In this document: piece by piece, positions 16,927 to 24,748 of the stretch
Numbering within the stretch: position 1 is the stretch's first letter
How the letters are laid out: every line of letters begins with the position of its first letter
From: Thalassovita aquimarina
Lineage (GTDB): Bacteria > Pseudomonadota > Alphaproteobacteria > Rhodobacterales > Rhodobacteraceae
Length of the DNA: 39,961 nucleotides
Direction of reading: 5' to 3'
Assembly (NCBI RefSeq): GCF_018219815.1
Contig: NZ_JADMKU010000027.1
Coordinates: forward strand, 1-39,961
Notes under the pieces: model-generated
The model's input: only the letters and a program-made list of their open reading frames with translations
What the model was told of the DNA's origin: nothing
Databases searched by the model: none
Made by a program: the position numbers and the translations under genes

Positions 16927-18081
16927 TTACAGCAGTCCGCGCGCGGCCAGGTTGCGCATCGTCGCGGCGATGCCATTGGTCCATTCCGGGCAGTCGGTGG
17001 ACAGCCGCACGGTGTTCTGCAGCATCCCCAGCCCGGGTTCGGAAATCGTCACCACGTCGCCGACCTTGTGGGTGAACCCCTGCCCCGGTTCGTCGCGGTC
17101 CTGGATCGGCGCGAAGAGCGTACCGAGGAACAGCATGAATCCATCGGGATACTGGTGATGCCGGCCGATGGTCTGGGCCACGATGCTTTCGGGATCGCGG
17201 CTGATCTGGGTCATCGAGGATCGCCCCTCCAGAACGAAACCGTCCTCGCCCTCCACCGTCAGGGTCAGTTCGGCGCGGTTCACGTCGTCGATGCCGTAGC
17301 TGCCGTCGAACACCCGGATGAACGGTCCGATGGAACACGACGCGTTGTTGTCCTTGGCCTTGCCCAAGAGCAGCGCCGAACGCCCCTCGACATCGCGCAG
17401 ATTCACGTCGTTGCCCAGAGTCGCACCGCGGATTCGGCCGCGGCTGTCGACCGCCAGCACGATTTCGGGTTCCGGATTGTTCCAGCTGGAAATCGGGTGC
17501 AGCCCCACCGACGCGCCCCAGCCCACCGAGGATGTCGGCTGCGCCTTGGTGAAAACCTCGGCATCCGGGCCGATCCCGACCTCGAGATATTGCGACCACA
17601 GGCCTTCGTCGATCAGCACCCGCTTCACCTGCATCGCCTTGTCCGATCCCGGCACGATGCCGCGCAGCGAATCCCCGATAATGCCCGCCACCTTGGCGCG
17701 GATTTCCTGCGCCAGGTCGGCATTACCGGCGGCCTGTTCCTCGATCACCCGTTCGACCATGGATTCGGCAAAAGTGACGCCGCTGGCCTTGATCACCTGC
17801 AGATCGGCCGGCGACAGCAGCCTCAGTTGCCCGCCCGGCGCGGCTTCGTCGGAATTGGCAGTGATTTCGGCGAGACTGCCCAGATCCTCGCCTTGGGCAG
17901 CGGTCAGGTAGCCGGGAATGTCGTCAAGTTCCATCAGGTCGCGCATCGTCGGCACCTCGCGGCTGGTGATGTCGATCACCCGGTCGCCGCGCAGCGTCAC
18001 CAATGCCGCGCCCTGCACGTCGGGGCGCCAGACCCGGCCGACCAGCGTCGCGCCGGAAAGTGTGTTTTCCTTGGGTAGCAT
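16927..18081 (-). CDS. FAH-family 2-keto-3-deoxypentonate dehydratase-like protein
   Basis: A 384-residue protein with an N-terminal extension of about 180 residues and a fumarylacetoacetate-hydrolase fold at the C-terminus. Metal ligands are Glu204, Glu206 and Asp225 in PEPEIVLAV...GNDVNLRD, and Lys243 (LGKAKDNNASC) is the usual catalytic lysine. Length and the GNDVNLRDVEGRSALLLGKAKDNNAS block resemble the XylX-type dehydratase, which turns 2-keto-3-deoxyxylonate into 2-oxoglutarate semialdehyde (Weimberg route). ATG 18081 has AGGAAGGA upstream. The neighbouring AraD-like gene would do the same step on the L-arabinonate epimer, so the two may serve different pentonates. The substrate is inference. 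Confidence 0.78.
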   Translation of the reverse strand: MLPKENTLSGATLVGRVWRPDVQGAALVTLRGDRVIDITSREVPTMRDLMELDDIPGYLTAAQGEDLGSLAEITANSDEAAPGGQLRLLSPADLQVIKASGVTFAESMVERVIEEQAAGNADLAQEIRAKVAGIIGDSLRGIVPGSDKAMQVKRVLIDEGLWSQYLEVGIGPDAEVFTKAQPTSSVGWGASVGLHPISSWNNPEPEIVLAVDSRGRIRGATLGNDVNLRDVEGRSALLLGKAKDNNASCSIGPFIRVFDGSYGIDDVNRAELTLTVEGEDGFVLEGRSSMTQISRDPESIVAQTIGRHHQYPDGFMLFLGTLFAPIQDRDEPGQGFTHKVGDVVTISEPGLGMLQNTVRLSTDCPEWTNGIAATMRNLAARGLL

Positions 18082-18113
18082 ATCTTGTCCTTCCTTCTGT
18101 TCCCCGGCCTGGG

Positions 18114-19031
18114 TCACTTGCCCCAGTTAAGCACGACGGGATCAAGCGGCTGCAGAAGTTCCAGCAGCATTGCGCGGGTCTGCGGATGCAGCGGCGGGAT
18201 CGGATGGCGGCAGAAATCCGAGGCGATCACCCCGCCCGCCACCATCGCGGCCTTGGCGGCGCGGAAGCCGCATTGACGGTTTTCGTGGTTCACCACCGGC
18301 AGCACCTTAGCATATTGCGCCATCGCAGCAGCGCGGTCACCGGCCAGATGCGCGGTGACCACCGGCTTGATCAGGTCGGGGATCAGCGCCGATGTCATGG
18401 TGCCGCTGGCCCCAGCATCGAGATCGGCCAACAGCGTGATCGCCTCCTCGCCGTCGAACGGGCCTTCGATCGCGGCGCCGCCCGCTTCGATCAGCGCGCG
18501 CAGCTTGGCCGCAGCCTGCGGGCATTCGATCTTGAACAGTTTCAGCATCTCGATGTCCTGCGCCATCTTCACCAGCAGCGGCACCGGCAATTCGACGCCC
18601 GACAGCGGCGCGTCCTGCAGCATGATCGGGATGCCGACCTCCCCCACCCGGCGGAACTGTTCGAAGGTCTGTTCAGGCGTGCCTTTCAGCAGCGCGCCGT
18701 GATAGGGCGGCATCATCATCACCATCGCGGCGCCCAGGTCCTTCGCTTCGCGGGCGCGGGCCACCACGATATCGGTGGCGAAATGGCTGATGGTGACGAT
18801 CACCGGCACCCGGCCAGCCACATGTTCCAGCGACAGCTTGGTCAGCGCCGCGCGTTCCGCGTCGGAAATCAGGAACTGTTCCGAGAAATTGGCGAGGATA
18901 CAGATCCCGTCCACGCCCTGATCGACCATGCAGTCGAGCACGCGCTTCATGCCTTCCATGTCCACTTGGCCATCAGGATGAAACGGTGTGGGCGCGACGG
19001 GCCAGATGCCGGAATAGGTGTAGTGCGTCAT
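18114..19031 (-). CDS. araD: L-2-keto-3-deoxyarabinonate dehydratase-like, DHDPS/NAL superfamily
   Basis: This 305-residue (beta/alpha)8 class I enzyme has Schiff-base Lys167 (KLFKIE) and Tyr110 (MPPYHG). The ICILANFSEQF stretch at 43-53 and the IEGPFDGEEAITLLADLDAGASG block match, from memory, Azospirillum L-2-keto-3-deoxyarabonate dehydratase, which makes 2-oxoglutarate semialdehyde. An alternative is 5-keto-4-deoxyglucarate dehydratase (KdgD), which gives the same product from hexarates. Both fit the dioxovalerate dehydrogenase at 8268. It lies 13 bp after the MR-family gene and 32 bp before the FAH-family gene in one operon. The symbol follows the Azospirillum usage, not E. coli araD (epimerase). 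Confidence 0.8.
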   Translation of the reverse strand: MTHYTYSGIWPVAPTPFHPDGQVDMEGMKRVLDCMVDQGVDGICILANFSEQFLISDAERAALTKLSLEHVAGRVPVIVTISHFATDIVVARAREAKDLGAAMVMMMPPYHGALLKGTPEQTFEQFRRVGEVGIPIMLQDAPLSGVELPVPLLVKMAQDIEMLKLFKIECPQAAAKLRALIEAGGAAIEGPFDGEEAITLLADLDAGASGTMTSALIPDLIKPVVTAHLAGDRAAAMAQYAKVLPVVNHENRQCGFRAAKAAMVAGGVIASDFCRHPIPPLHPQTRAMLLELLQPLDPVVLNWGK

Positions 19032-19044
19032 GATCTGTTTCCTC

Positions 19045-20241
19045 TTAGCGGGTCAGTCTGCGTGTGGTGGTGAAGGCGCGGTCCAGATCGGGCGACAGTT
19101 CCATGCCCAGCCCGGTCCCTTCGGGCACGGTGATCATCCCGTTCTCGACGATCGGCAGAGCGGTCACCAGATCACGATACCAAGTCCGGTAGAAGGCGCG
19201 CACGCTTTCCTGGATCAGGGCATTGGGCGCGGCCAGCGACAGGTGGGTGGAGGCGGCCAGAACCACCGGCCCGGTGCAATCATGCGGCGCGATGGGCAGC
19301 TTGTGCGCCTCAGCCATCGCGGCCATCTTGCGCGCCGCCGTCAGCCCGCCGCACCAACTGAGATCCAGCATCACGATGCCCGCCACCCCGGTATCGAGCA
19401 GGTCCCTGAACGGGCCGATCCCGCCCAGCGTTTCGGATGCGCAGACCGGCGCGGGCGATGCTTCGGCATAGCGTTTCAGCAGGCCCAGGCTGTCCATCCG
19501 GATCGGGTCTTCGTGCCAATAGGTGCCGAAGGGTTCCAGTGCACGGGCGATCTGCATCGCCGGCAGCAGCTGCCACATAGAATGGAACTCGACCATGATA
19601 TCTATCCTGTCGCCCACGGCGGCACGGATCTTCTCGAACGGCTCGATCGCGCGTTTCAGCTGGTCCTTGCTGATCTCGCGGCCATTGCTGGCCTCGGCCG
19701 CCTCGTCAAAGGGCCAGATCTTCATCGCGGTGATGCCGTCTTCGAGCAGCGACAGCGCTAGTTCGTCGGCGCGGTGCAGGAATCCGTTCAGGTCGTCATA
19801 ACCGGTATGGGCGTTCGTTGAGAGGCCGTAATTCGCGGTCTTCTGCCCTTCGGTGTTCTTGACGTATTCGGTGCCTGCGCAGGTATTGTAGGTGCGGATG
19901 CGGTCGCGGGTGAAGCCGCCCAGAAGCTGCGCCACCGGCTGCCCCGTGGCCTTGCCCAGCAGGTCCCACAGAGCGATGTCGAAAGCCGAATTGCCGCGCA
20001 TTTCGGCCCCCGTCCCCCAAGCCCCGAGATAACCCTCGGCGGCGCGCGCCAGGTGTTCGATCCGGCGCGGGTCCTCGCCCAGAACACGCGGGGCCAGTTC
20101 GCTGTGGACGTAGGTTTCCACCGTTTCGGCACCCATGAAGGTTTCGCCCAAGCCCGTCACGCCTTCGTCGGTCTTCACCTGCAGCCACAAAAGGTTGGGG
20201 CGTTCGGCAATCCGGATGGTTTCTATCCCGGTGATCTTCAT
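19045..20241 (-). CDS. Enolase-superfamily sugar-acid dehydratase, MR subgroup, substrate unassigned
   Basis: A 398-residue enolase-superfamily protein. The barrel residues visible are Lys174 in MKIWPFD, Glu218 in VEFHSMW, Glu244 in EDP, Glu270 in ASETLGG and His320 in APHDCTGP. The first metal ligand is Glu instead of the common Asp, and the lysine motif is KxW rather than KxK. This marks a subgroup different from the MR enzyme at 2685. It probably dehydrates an aldonate, for example a galactonate or pentonate. ATG 20241 overlaps the LysE stop (ATGA), so translation is coupled. The substrate is not known to me. Confidence 0.8.
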   Translation of the reverse strand: MKITGIETIRIAERPNLLWLQVKTDEGVTGLGETFMGAETVETYVHSELAPRVLGEDPRRIEHLARAAEGYLGAWGTGAEMRGNSAFDIALWDLLGKATGQPVAQLLGGFTRDRIRTYNTCAGTEYVKNTEGQKTANYGLSTNAHTGYDDLNGFLHRADELALSLLEDGITAMKIWPFDEAAEASNGREISKDQLKRAIEPFEKIRAAVGDRIDIMVEFHSMWQLLPAMQIARALEPFGTYWHEDPIRMDSLGLLKRYAEASPAPVCASETLGGIGPFRDLLDTGVAGIVMLDLSWCGGLTAARKMAAMAEAHKLPIAPHDCTGPVVLAASTHLSLAAPNALIQESVRAFYRTWYRDLVTALPIVENGMITVPEGTGLGMELSPDLDRAFTTTRRLTR

Positions 20242-20840
20242 TGCGCGCCCCCGAAACTGGACCAAAGCGCCAGCGCCACCACCACGAGCATCGACAGAGC
20301 CATCAGGATGTTGATGTGGAATTGCCGCCGCGCCCCGAGGTTCAGCCGTTCTAGCGAATGCCCGGCATACAGCCAGACCAGATGGATCGGGATCCAGATC
20401 GCGGCCATGATCAGCAGTTTCCACGTCGTTTCGACCGGGAAATTACCGGGATAGAAGGCGAAACCGGTGAACAGGGTGGTGTTCACCGCATAGGCCTTGG
20501 GATTGATGATCTGCAGCAGGATGCCCGATCCGATCCCCGGCGGCTGCTTCGCCTCGATGAAGGCGATGTTGCTGCCTGCCAGCGCGATGCGCGCGGCGAG
20601 GTAAAGCAGGTACCCCGCCGAAGCGACCAGCAGCACGTTACGGACCACAGGCATCCCCAGCACGACCGCCGCCAGCCCCGAAATCACCGCCAACGCGACA
20701 AGGTTGGTGCCCAGGAACAGCCCCAGCACATATCGCAGCCCCGGCCGGAATCCGTAACCGGCTCCCATACCGGCGGCCGACAGAACCCCCGGCCCGGGCG
20801 TTATGATCAGGAAAAACACCGCCCCTGCAAAGCTCAGCAT
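20238..20840 (-). CDS. LysE/RhtB-family exporter
   Basis: A 200-residue membrane protein of about six helices with the LysE/RhtB signature FLIITPGPGVLSAAGMGAGYGFRPGLRYVLGLFLG near the N-terminus. The family exports amino acids or small metabolites. It lies between the IdnD-like dehydrogenase and the MR-family dehydratase, and its TGA overlaps the latter's ATG. That placement suggests relief of overflow of a pathway intermediate, but no direct evidence is visible. Confidence 0.88.
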   Translation of the reverse strand: MLSFAGAVFFLIITPGPGVLSAAGMGAGYGFRPGLRYVLGLFLGTNLVALAVISGLAAVVLGMPVVRNVLLVASAGYLLYLAARIALAGSNIAFIEAKQPPGIGSGILLQIINPKAYAVNTTLFTGFAFYPGNFPVETTWKLLIMAAIWIPIHLVWLYAGHSLERLNLGARRQFHINILMALSMLVVVALALWSSFGGAQ

Positions 20841-20876
20841 CGCGTGCCCCCTTTGTTTATCGCGCCGCGGCGCCGG

Positions 20877-21908
20877 TCAGGAAAAATCAAATTGCACCTT
20901 CATCGATTGCCCCTTGTCCACCGCCATCGCGAAGGCCGCGTCGTGGTCGGCAATCGGGAATGTATGGGTCAGAAGCGGCGTCACGTCGATCAGCCGCTTC
21001 TGCATCAGCGCCACGGCGGTGGCGAATTCGGCATGGAAGCGGAACGATCCCTTGAGCGACAGTTCCTTCACCGTAATCTGCTGCAGCGGCAGGGTCGCAT
21101 CACCACTCAGCCCCAGCTGCACGATGGTGCCACGCGGACGCATCGCCGCGATTCCGCCCGCCAGCGCCGGTTCGGCGCCGGAACATTCGAAATGCGCGTC
21201 GAAATACCCTTTTTTCTGCTGATAAACCGACATCGCACCGGGATCGTCCTTCGTGTTGATCGCCCGGTCGGCCCCGGCCTTCACCGCGAAGTCGAGCGGC
21301 TTGCCGAGGATGTCGCAAACCACGATTTCGGCGGCACCGCCGCGGCGCGCCGCCAACACCATCAGCACCCCGATCGGGCCGCTGCCGGTGATCAGCACCC
21401 GCTTGCCCAGCAGGTCGCCGGCCTGTTTAGCCGCATGCAGGCAGACGGCCAGCGGTTCGGCCATCGCGGCCTCGGCCGGGCTCAGCCCGGCGGCCGGTAC
21501 GCATTGTTCCGCCTCGACGATCAGTTCCTCGCGGAAGGCGCCCTGGATATGCGGCATCGGCATCGCCGATCCGTAGAAACGCATGTTCAGGCACTGGTTC
21601 GGCAGGCCTTCAAGGCAGTATTCACATGTGCCGCAAGGGCGCGACGGCGACACCGCCACCAAGTCGCCCGGAGCCAGCCCCGCGACCCCTGCCCCGGTTT
21701 CGACCACTTCGCCGGAAACCTCGTGACCCAAAACCATCGGTTCGCGCAGCTGGATCGCCCCGATCCCGCCGTGGAAATAGTAATGAAGGTCCGATCCGCA
21801 GATACCGCCGCGTCTGATCCGCAGCCGGACCTGTCCGGGTCCCAGCGGCGCCGGGGCGAGATCCTCGAGCCGAAGATCGCGCTTACGGTGGATGACCAAT
21901 GCCTTCAT
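20877..21908 (-). CDS. Zinc-dependent medium-chain dehydrogenase, L-idonate 5-dehydrogenase-like
   Basis: The 343-residue medium-chain dehydrogenase has catalytic-zinc ligands Cys37, His62 and Glu63 and structural-zinc Cys92, Cys95, Cys98 and Cys106. The Rossmann motif GSGPIG lies near 178. RGGICGSDLHYY matches E. coli IdnD. It would oxidise L-idonate at C5 to 5-ketogluconate, the substrate of the divergent SDR at 22071. ATG 21908 was preferred over a longer frame whose upstream part runs over the operator. It is the first gene of the six-gene minus operon, with the TGGTATACCA palindrome 74 bp upstream. Confidence 0.82.
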   Translation of the reverse strand: MKALVIHRKRDLRLEDLAPAPLGPGQVRLRIRRGGICGSDLHYYFHGGIGAIQLREPMVLGHEVSGEVVETGAGVAGLAPGDLVAVSPSRPCGTCEYCLEGLPNQCLNMRFYGSAMPMPHIQGAFREELIVEAEQCVPAAGLSPAEAAMAEPLAVCLHAAKQAGDLLGKRVLITGSGPIGVLMVLAARRGGAAEIVVCDILGKPLDFAVKAGADRAINTKDDPGAMSVYQQKKGYFDAHFECSGAEPALAGGIAAMRPRGTIVQLGLSGDATLPLQQITVKELSLKGSFRFHAEFATAVALMQKRLIDVTPLLTHTFPIADHDAAFAMAVDKGQSMKVQFDFS

Positions 21909-21977
21909 GACGCAACCGCCTCCCCCGCGGTCAGACTCGAGTCTTTCGTCCGATTGATACTTGCAGCCCGGCAAAAA

Positions 21978-21987
21978 TGGTATACCA
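21978..21987. promoter_or_regulatory. TGGTATACCA operator, copy 3
   Basis: The palindrome extends to a perfect 20-bp repeat at 21973-21992 (five A, core, five T), the most symmetric copy in the window. It lies between divergent start codons, 74 bp from the minus-strand dehydrogenase and 89 bp from the plus-strand SDR, so one site can control both operons. Confidence 0.8.
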
Positions 21988-22070
21988 TTTTTCCAGGACT
22001 GCAAGCAGGCTCGTCCCGGGGCACACGGGCTTCGGGGCGGCCTGCCCGTGCAGCATCAGGAAGGATAGTT

Positions 22071-22835
22071 ATGACAGGGATGTTCGACCTCTCCGGCAAG
22101 ACCGCACTCGTGACCGGATCGACAATGGGAATCGGCAAGGGGCTGGCCCGCGGTCTGGCCGAAGCCGGGGCCGAAATCATCCTGAACGGGCGCGACCGGG
22201 ACCGGCTGGTGCAGGTGGCCGAAGAATTCCGCGCCGACGGGTTCCGGGTGCATACCCTGCCCTTCGATGCCACCGATGCCGAAGCCGCGGCGGCGGCAAT
22301 CGACCGGTTCGAATCCGAAACCGGCCCGATTGAGATCGTGGTGAACAATGCCGGGATGCAGCATCGCGGTCCGCTGGAAAGCTTCGCCCCGGCGGATTTC
22401 GACCAGCTGATGAAAACCAATGTGAATTCGGTCTTCTACGTCGCGCAGGCGGCGGCCCGGCACATGATCGACCGCGGCCATGGCAAGATCGTCAACATCG
22501 CCTCGGTTCAAACCGCGCTGGCCCGCCCCGGCATCGCGCCCTACACGGCATCGAAAGGGGCCGTGGCCAACCTGACCAAGGGCATGGCCACCGACTGGGC
22601 GAAATACGGGCTGCAGATCAACGCCATTGCGCCCGGCTATTTCGACACGCCGCTGAACAAGGCGCTGGTCGAGGATCCGGAATTCTGCGTCTGGCTGGAA
22701 AAACGCACCCCGGCCGGTCGCTGGGGCCAGATCAAGGAACTGGTGGGCGCCTGCGTCTTCCTGTGCTCCGAGGCATCGAGCTTCGTCAACGGCCACACGC
22801 TTTTCGTGGATGGCGGTATCACCGCCAGCCTTTGA
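22071..22835 (+). CDS. SDR-family gluconate 5-dehydrogenase-like
   Basis: The 254-residue classical SDR has the cofactor motif TGSTMGIG (15-22), NNAG (92-95) and catalytic Asn117, Ser145, Tyr158 and Lys162. MQHRGPLESF, the APGYFDTPLNKALVED stretch and KRTPAGRWG follow E. coli IdnO closely. It would reduce 5-ketogluconate to D-gluconate. ATG 22071 is preceded by AGGAAGG; the much longer in-frame extension runs antisense to the IdnD-like gene and is not coding. It is the first gene of a three-gene plus-strand operon. Confidence 0.87.
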   Translation: MTGMFDLSGKTALVTGSTMGIGKGLARGLAEAGAEIILNGRDRDRLVQVAEEFRADGFRVHTLPFDATDAEAAAAAIDRFESETGPIEIVVNNAGMQHRGPLESFAPADFDQLMKTNVNSVFYVAQAAARHMIDRGHGKIVNIASVQTALARPGIAPYTASKGAVANLTKGMATDWAKYGLQINAIAPGYFDTPLNKALVEDPEFCVWLEKRTPAGRWGQIKELVGACVFLCSEASSFVNGHTLFVDGGITASL

Positions 22836-22874
22836 ACCTTCATAAAAAATATCAGGACAGTATTAGGAGACGAC

Positions 22875-23804
22875 ATGTCAGACAGCAGCAAGAAACCGGT
22901 CATCGGCTTTATCGGCGTAGGCTTCATGGGCCACGGTATGGCCAAGAACATCCGCCTGGGCGGCTATGATCTGTGGGTCAAGGGCCACCGCAACCGTACT
23001 CCGGTCGACAACCTTGTTTCGATGGGCGCCAAGGAAGCCGAAAGCGTCAAGCAGATGGCGGAAAACTGCGACATCATCCATATCTGCCTGCCTAACAGCG
23101 ACTATGTCGAGGCGGTGATCCGCGGCGAGGACGGCATCCTGGCCGGCGCGCGCGAGGGGCTGATCGTCATCGACACCACCACCGCCGACCCCACCTCGAC
23201 CGTCCGTCTGGCCGAGGACATGGCCACGCGCGGCGTGACCATGGTCGATGCGCCGCTGGGCCGCACCCCGAAAGAGGCCGAGGAAGGCATGCTGGACGCG
23301 ATGGTAGGCTGCGACGACGCCACTTTCGAAATCGTCCACCCGGTGATCGATTGCTGGGCCGGCACCATCACCCATATCGGCCCGGTCGGCAGCGCCCACA
23401 AGATGAAGCTGCTGATGAACTTCATGGGCACCAGCTATGCCGCGATCTATTCCGAGGCTCTCGCGCTTGGCGCCAAGGTCGGTATCGCGCCGCAGAAGCT
23501 GCGCGAGGTGATCGCCCCCAGCCGCATGGGCAACGGGTTCTTCGACACCTTCATGAACTATGCAATCGACCGCAACCGCGACGCGCACAAGTTCAGCATC
23601 GAAAACGCGTCCAAGGACATCCGTTATGTGAACAACATGGCCAGCGGCGCCGGTGTGGTGGGTATCATGGCCGCCGCCACCAAGCATTATTTCACCCATG
23701 TCGAGGCGATCGGCCACGGCGACGATTACGTTCCGATGCTGTCGGATCACGTTGCCCGGCTGAACGGCATGGATCTGGAAGAAGAAGTGAAGAAAGGGGC
23801 CTGA
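22875..23804 (+). CDS. 3-hydroxyisobutyrate-dehydrogenase-family reductase (GarR/LtnD-like)
   Basis: A 309-residue beta-hydroxyacid dehydrogenase with the NAD(P) motif GFIGVGFMG (11-19) and catalytic Lys178 in GSAHKMKLLMNF. Family members act on tartronate semialdehyde, L-threonate or hydroxyisobutyrate. The usual DAPVSGG substrate loop is here DAPLGRTP (125-132), the same variant as in the paralogue at 32733, so the two probably share a substrate type different from GarR. ATG 22875 has AGGAGA upstream. Its TGA is the loop of a strong hairpin. Confidence 0.85.
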   Translation: MSDSSKKPVIGFIGVGFMGHGMAKNIRLGGYDLWVKGHRNRTPVDNLVSMGAKEAESVKQMAENCDIIHICLPNSDYVEAVIRGEDGILAGAREGLIVIDTTTADPTSTVRLAEDMATRGVTMVDAPLGRTPKEAEEGMLDAMVGCDDATFEIVHPVIDCWAGTITHIGPVGSAHKMKLLMNFMGTSYAAIYSEALALGAKVGIAPQKLREVIAPSRMGNGFFDTFMNYAIDRNRDAHKFSIENASKDIRYVNNMASGAGVVGIMAAATKHYFTHVEAIGHGDDYVPMLSDHVARLNGMDLEEEVKKGA

Positions 23805-23815
23805 GGGCCCCTTTC
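23792..23815 (+). other. Hairpin around the stop codon of the GarR-like gene
   Basis: GAAAGGGGCC at 23792-23801 pairs perfectly with GGCCCCTTTC at 23806-23815, leaving the tetraloop TGAG. The TGA stop codon (23802-23804) sits inside that loop. On the plus strand no T-run follows, so it is not a standard terminator. It may limit read-through into the dioxygenase gene or protect the upstream mRNA end. Confidence 0.6.
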
Positions 23816-23845
23816 CCTACCGTCATCCTGGGGAGGAGACAGGCG

Positions 23846-24736
23846 ATGCTGAGCACGCAACAGAAGGCTTTCTATAACGAAAACGGCTATCTCAAGGTCG
23901 AACAGGCGGTCACGCCCGAACAGCTCGACGAATTGCGCCGCATAACCTACGACCTGCTGGAGCAGGCCCGTGAGGTCACCGAAACCAACGATGTATTCGA
24001 ACTGGATACCGGGCACAGCCGCGAAACCCCGCGGCTGACCCGGATCAAGCTGCCGCACAAGCAACACCCCTATTTCTGGGAAATCCTGCGTGGTTCCGGC
24101 GTCACCGAGGTTTTGACCGATCTTCTGGGCCCCGACACCATGCTGCAGACCTCGAAACTGAACACCAAGGCGCCCGGCGGCGGCGCGGCGGTGGAATGGC
24201 ATCAGGACTGGGCCTTCTACCCGCACAGCAACGACAGCATGCTGGCCTTCGGACTGATGCTGGAAGACGTGGACAAAGCCAACGGGCCATTGCAGGTCAT
24301 TCCCGGCACCCACCAAGGGCCGATCCTGAGCCATCACGCCAACGGCGTATTCTGCGGCGCGATCGATCCCGTCGATCCGCTGTTTGAGGCCGACAAGGCG
24401 GTGACACTGACCGGTAAGGCCGGCGACATGACGGTGCATCACGCCCGTATCCTGCACGGATCGGCCCCCAATCTGAGCGACCGTAACCGGATGATCCTGT
24501 TCTACGAATGCCACGCGGCGGATGCCTGGCCGCTGCTGGGCGCGGGGTCCTATATCCATTCGCTGGGACAAACCCGGCTGTGGAACGATCTGAACGAGCG
24601 GCTGATCACCGGCAAACTGTGCCTGACGCCACGAATGGAACAGGTGCCGGTTACGATCCCCCTGCCGCCGGCCCCGGATGCCAGTTCGATCTTCCGCTCG
24701 CAGCAATCGGGCGGCGCCAAGAGCGCCTTCGCCTGA
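23846..24736 (+). CDS. Phytanoyl-CoA-hydroxylase-type Fe(II)/2-oxoglutarate dioxygenase
   Basis: The 296-residue PhyH-family protein has the iron triad His119-x-Asp121 (EWHQDW) and His204 (ILHGSAPN), with Arg214 (SDRNRM) placed to bind 2-oxoglutarate. It should therefore be catalytically intact. The family hydroxylates acyl-CoA or small molecules. It starts 41 bp after the GarR-like gene, downstream of the hairpin, with GGAGG at 23832-23836. Its role in a sugar-acid operon is not known to me; hydroxylation or demethylation of a modified sugar acid is only a guess. It uses the pathway end-product 2-oxoglutarate as co-substrate. Confidence 0.85.
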   Translation: MLSTQQKAFYNENGYLKVEQAVTPEQLDELRRITYDLLEQAREVTETNDVFELDTGHSRETPRLTRIKLPHKQHPYFWEILRGSGVTEVLTDLLGPDTMLQTSKLNTKAPGGGAAVEWHQDWAFYPHSNDSMLAFGLMLEDVDKANGPLQVIPGTHQGPILSHHANGVFCGAIDPVDPLFEADKAVTLTGKAGDMTVHHARILHGSAPNLSDRNRMILFYECHAADAWPLLGAGSYIHSLGQTRLWNDLNERLITGKLCLTPRMEQVPVTIPLPPAPDASSIFRSQQSGGAKSAFA

Positions 24737-24748
24737 GGCCGTTCTTGT

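Noticed and set aside
20358-22070. A long in-frame extension upstream of the gluconate 5-dehydrogenase-like gene
   Set aside because: It runs antisense through the LysE and IdnD-like genes and through the operator. A good ribosome site and the family N-terminus place the start at 22071.
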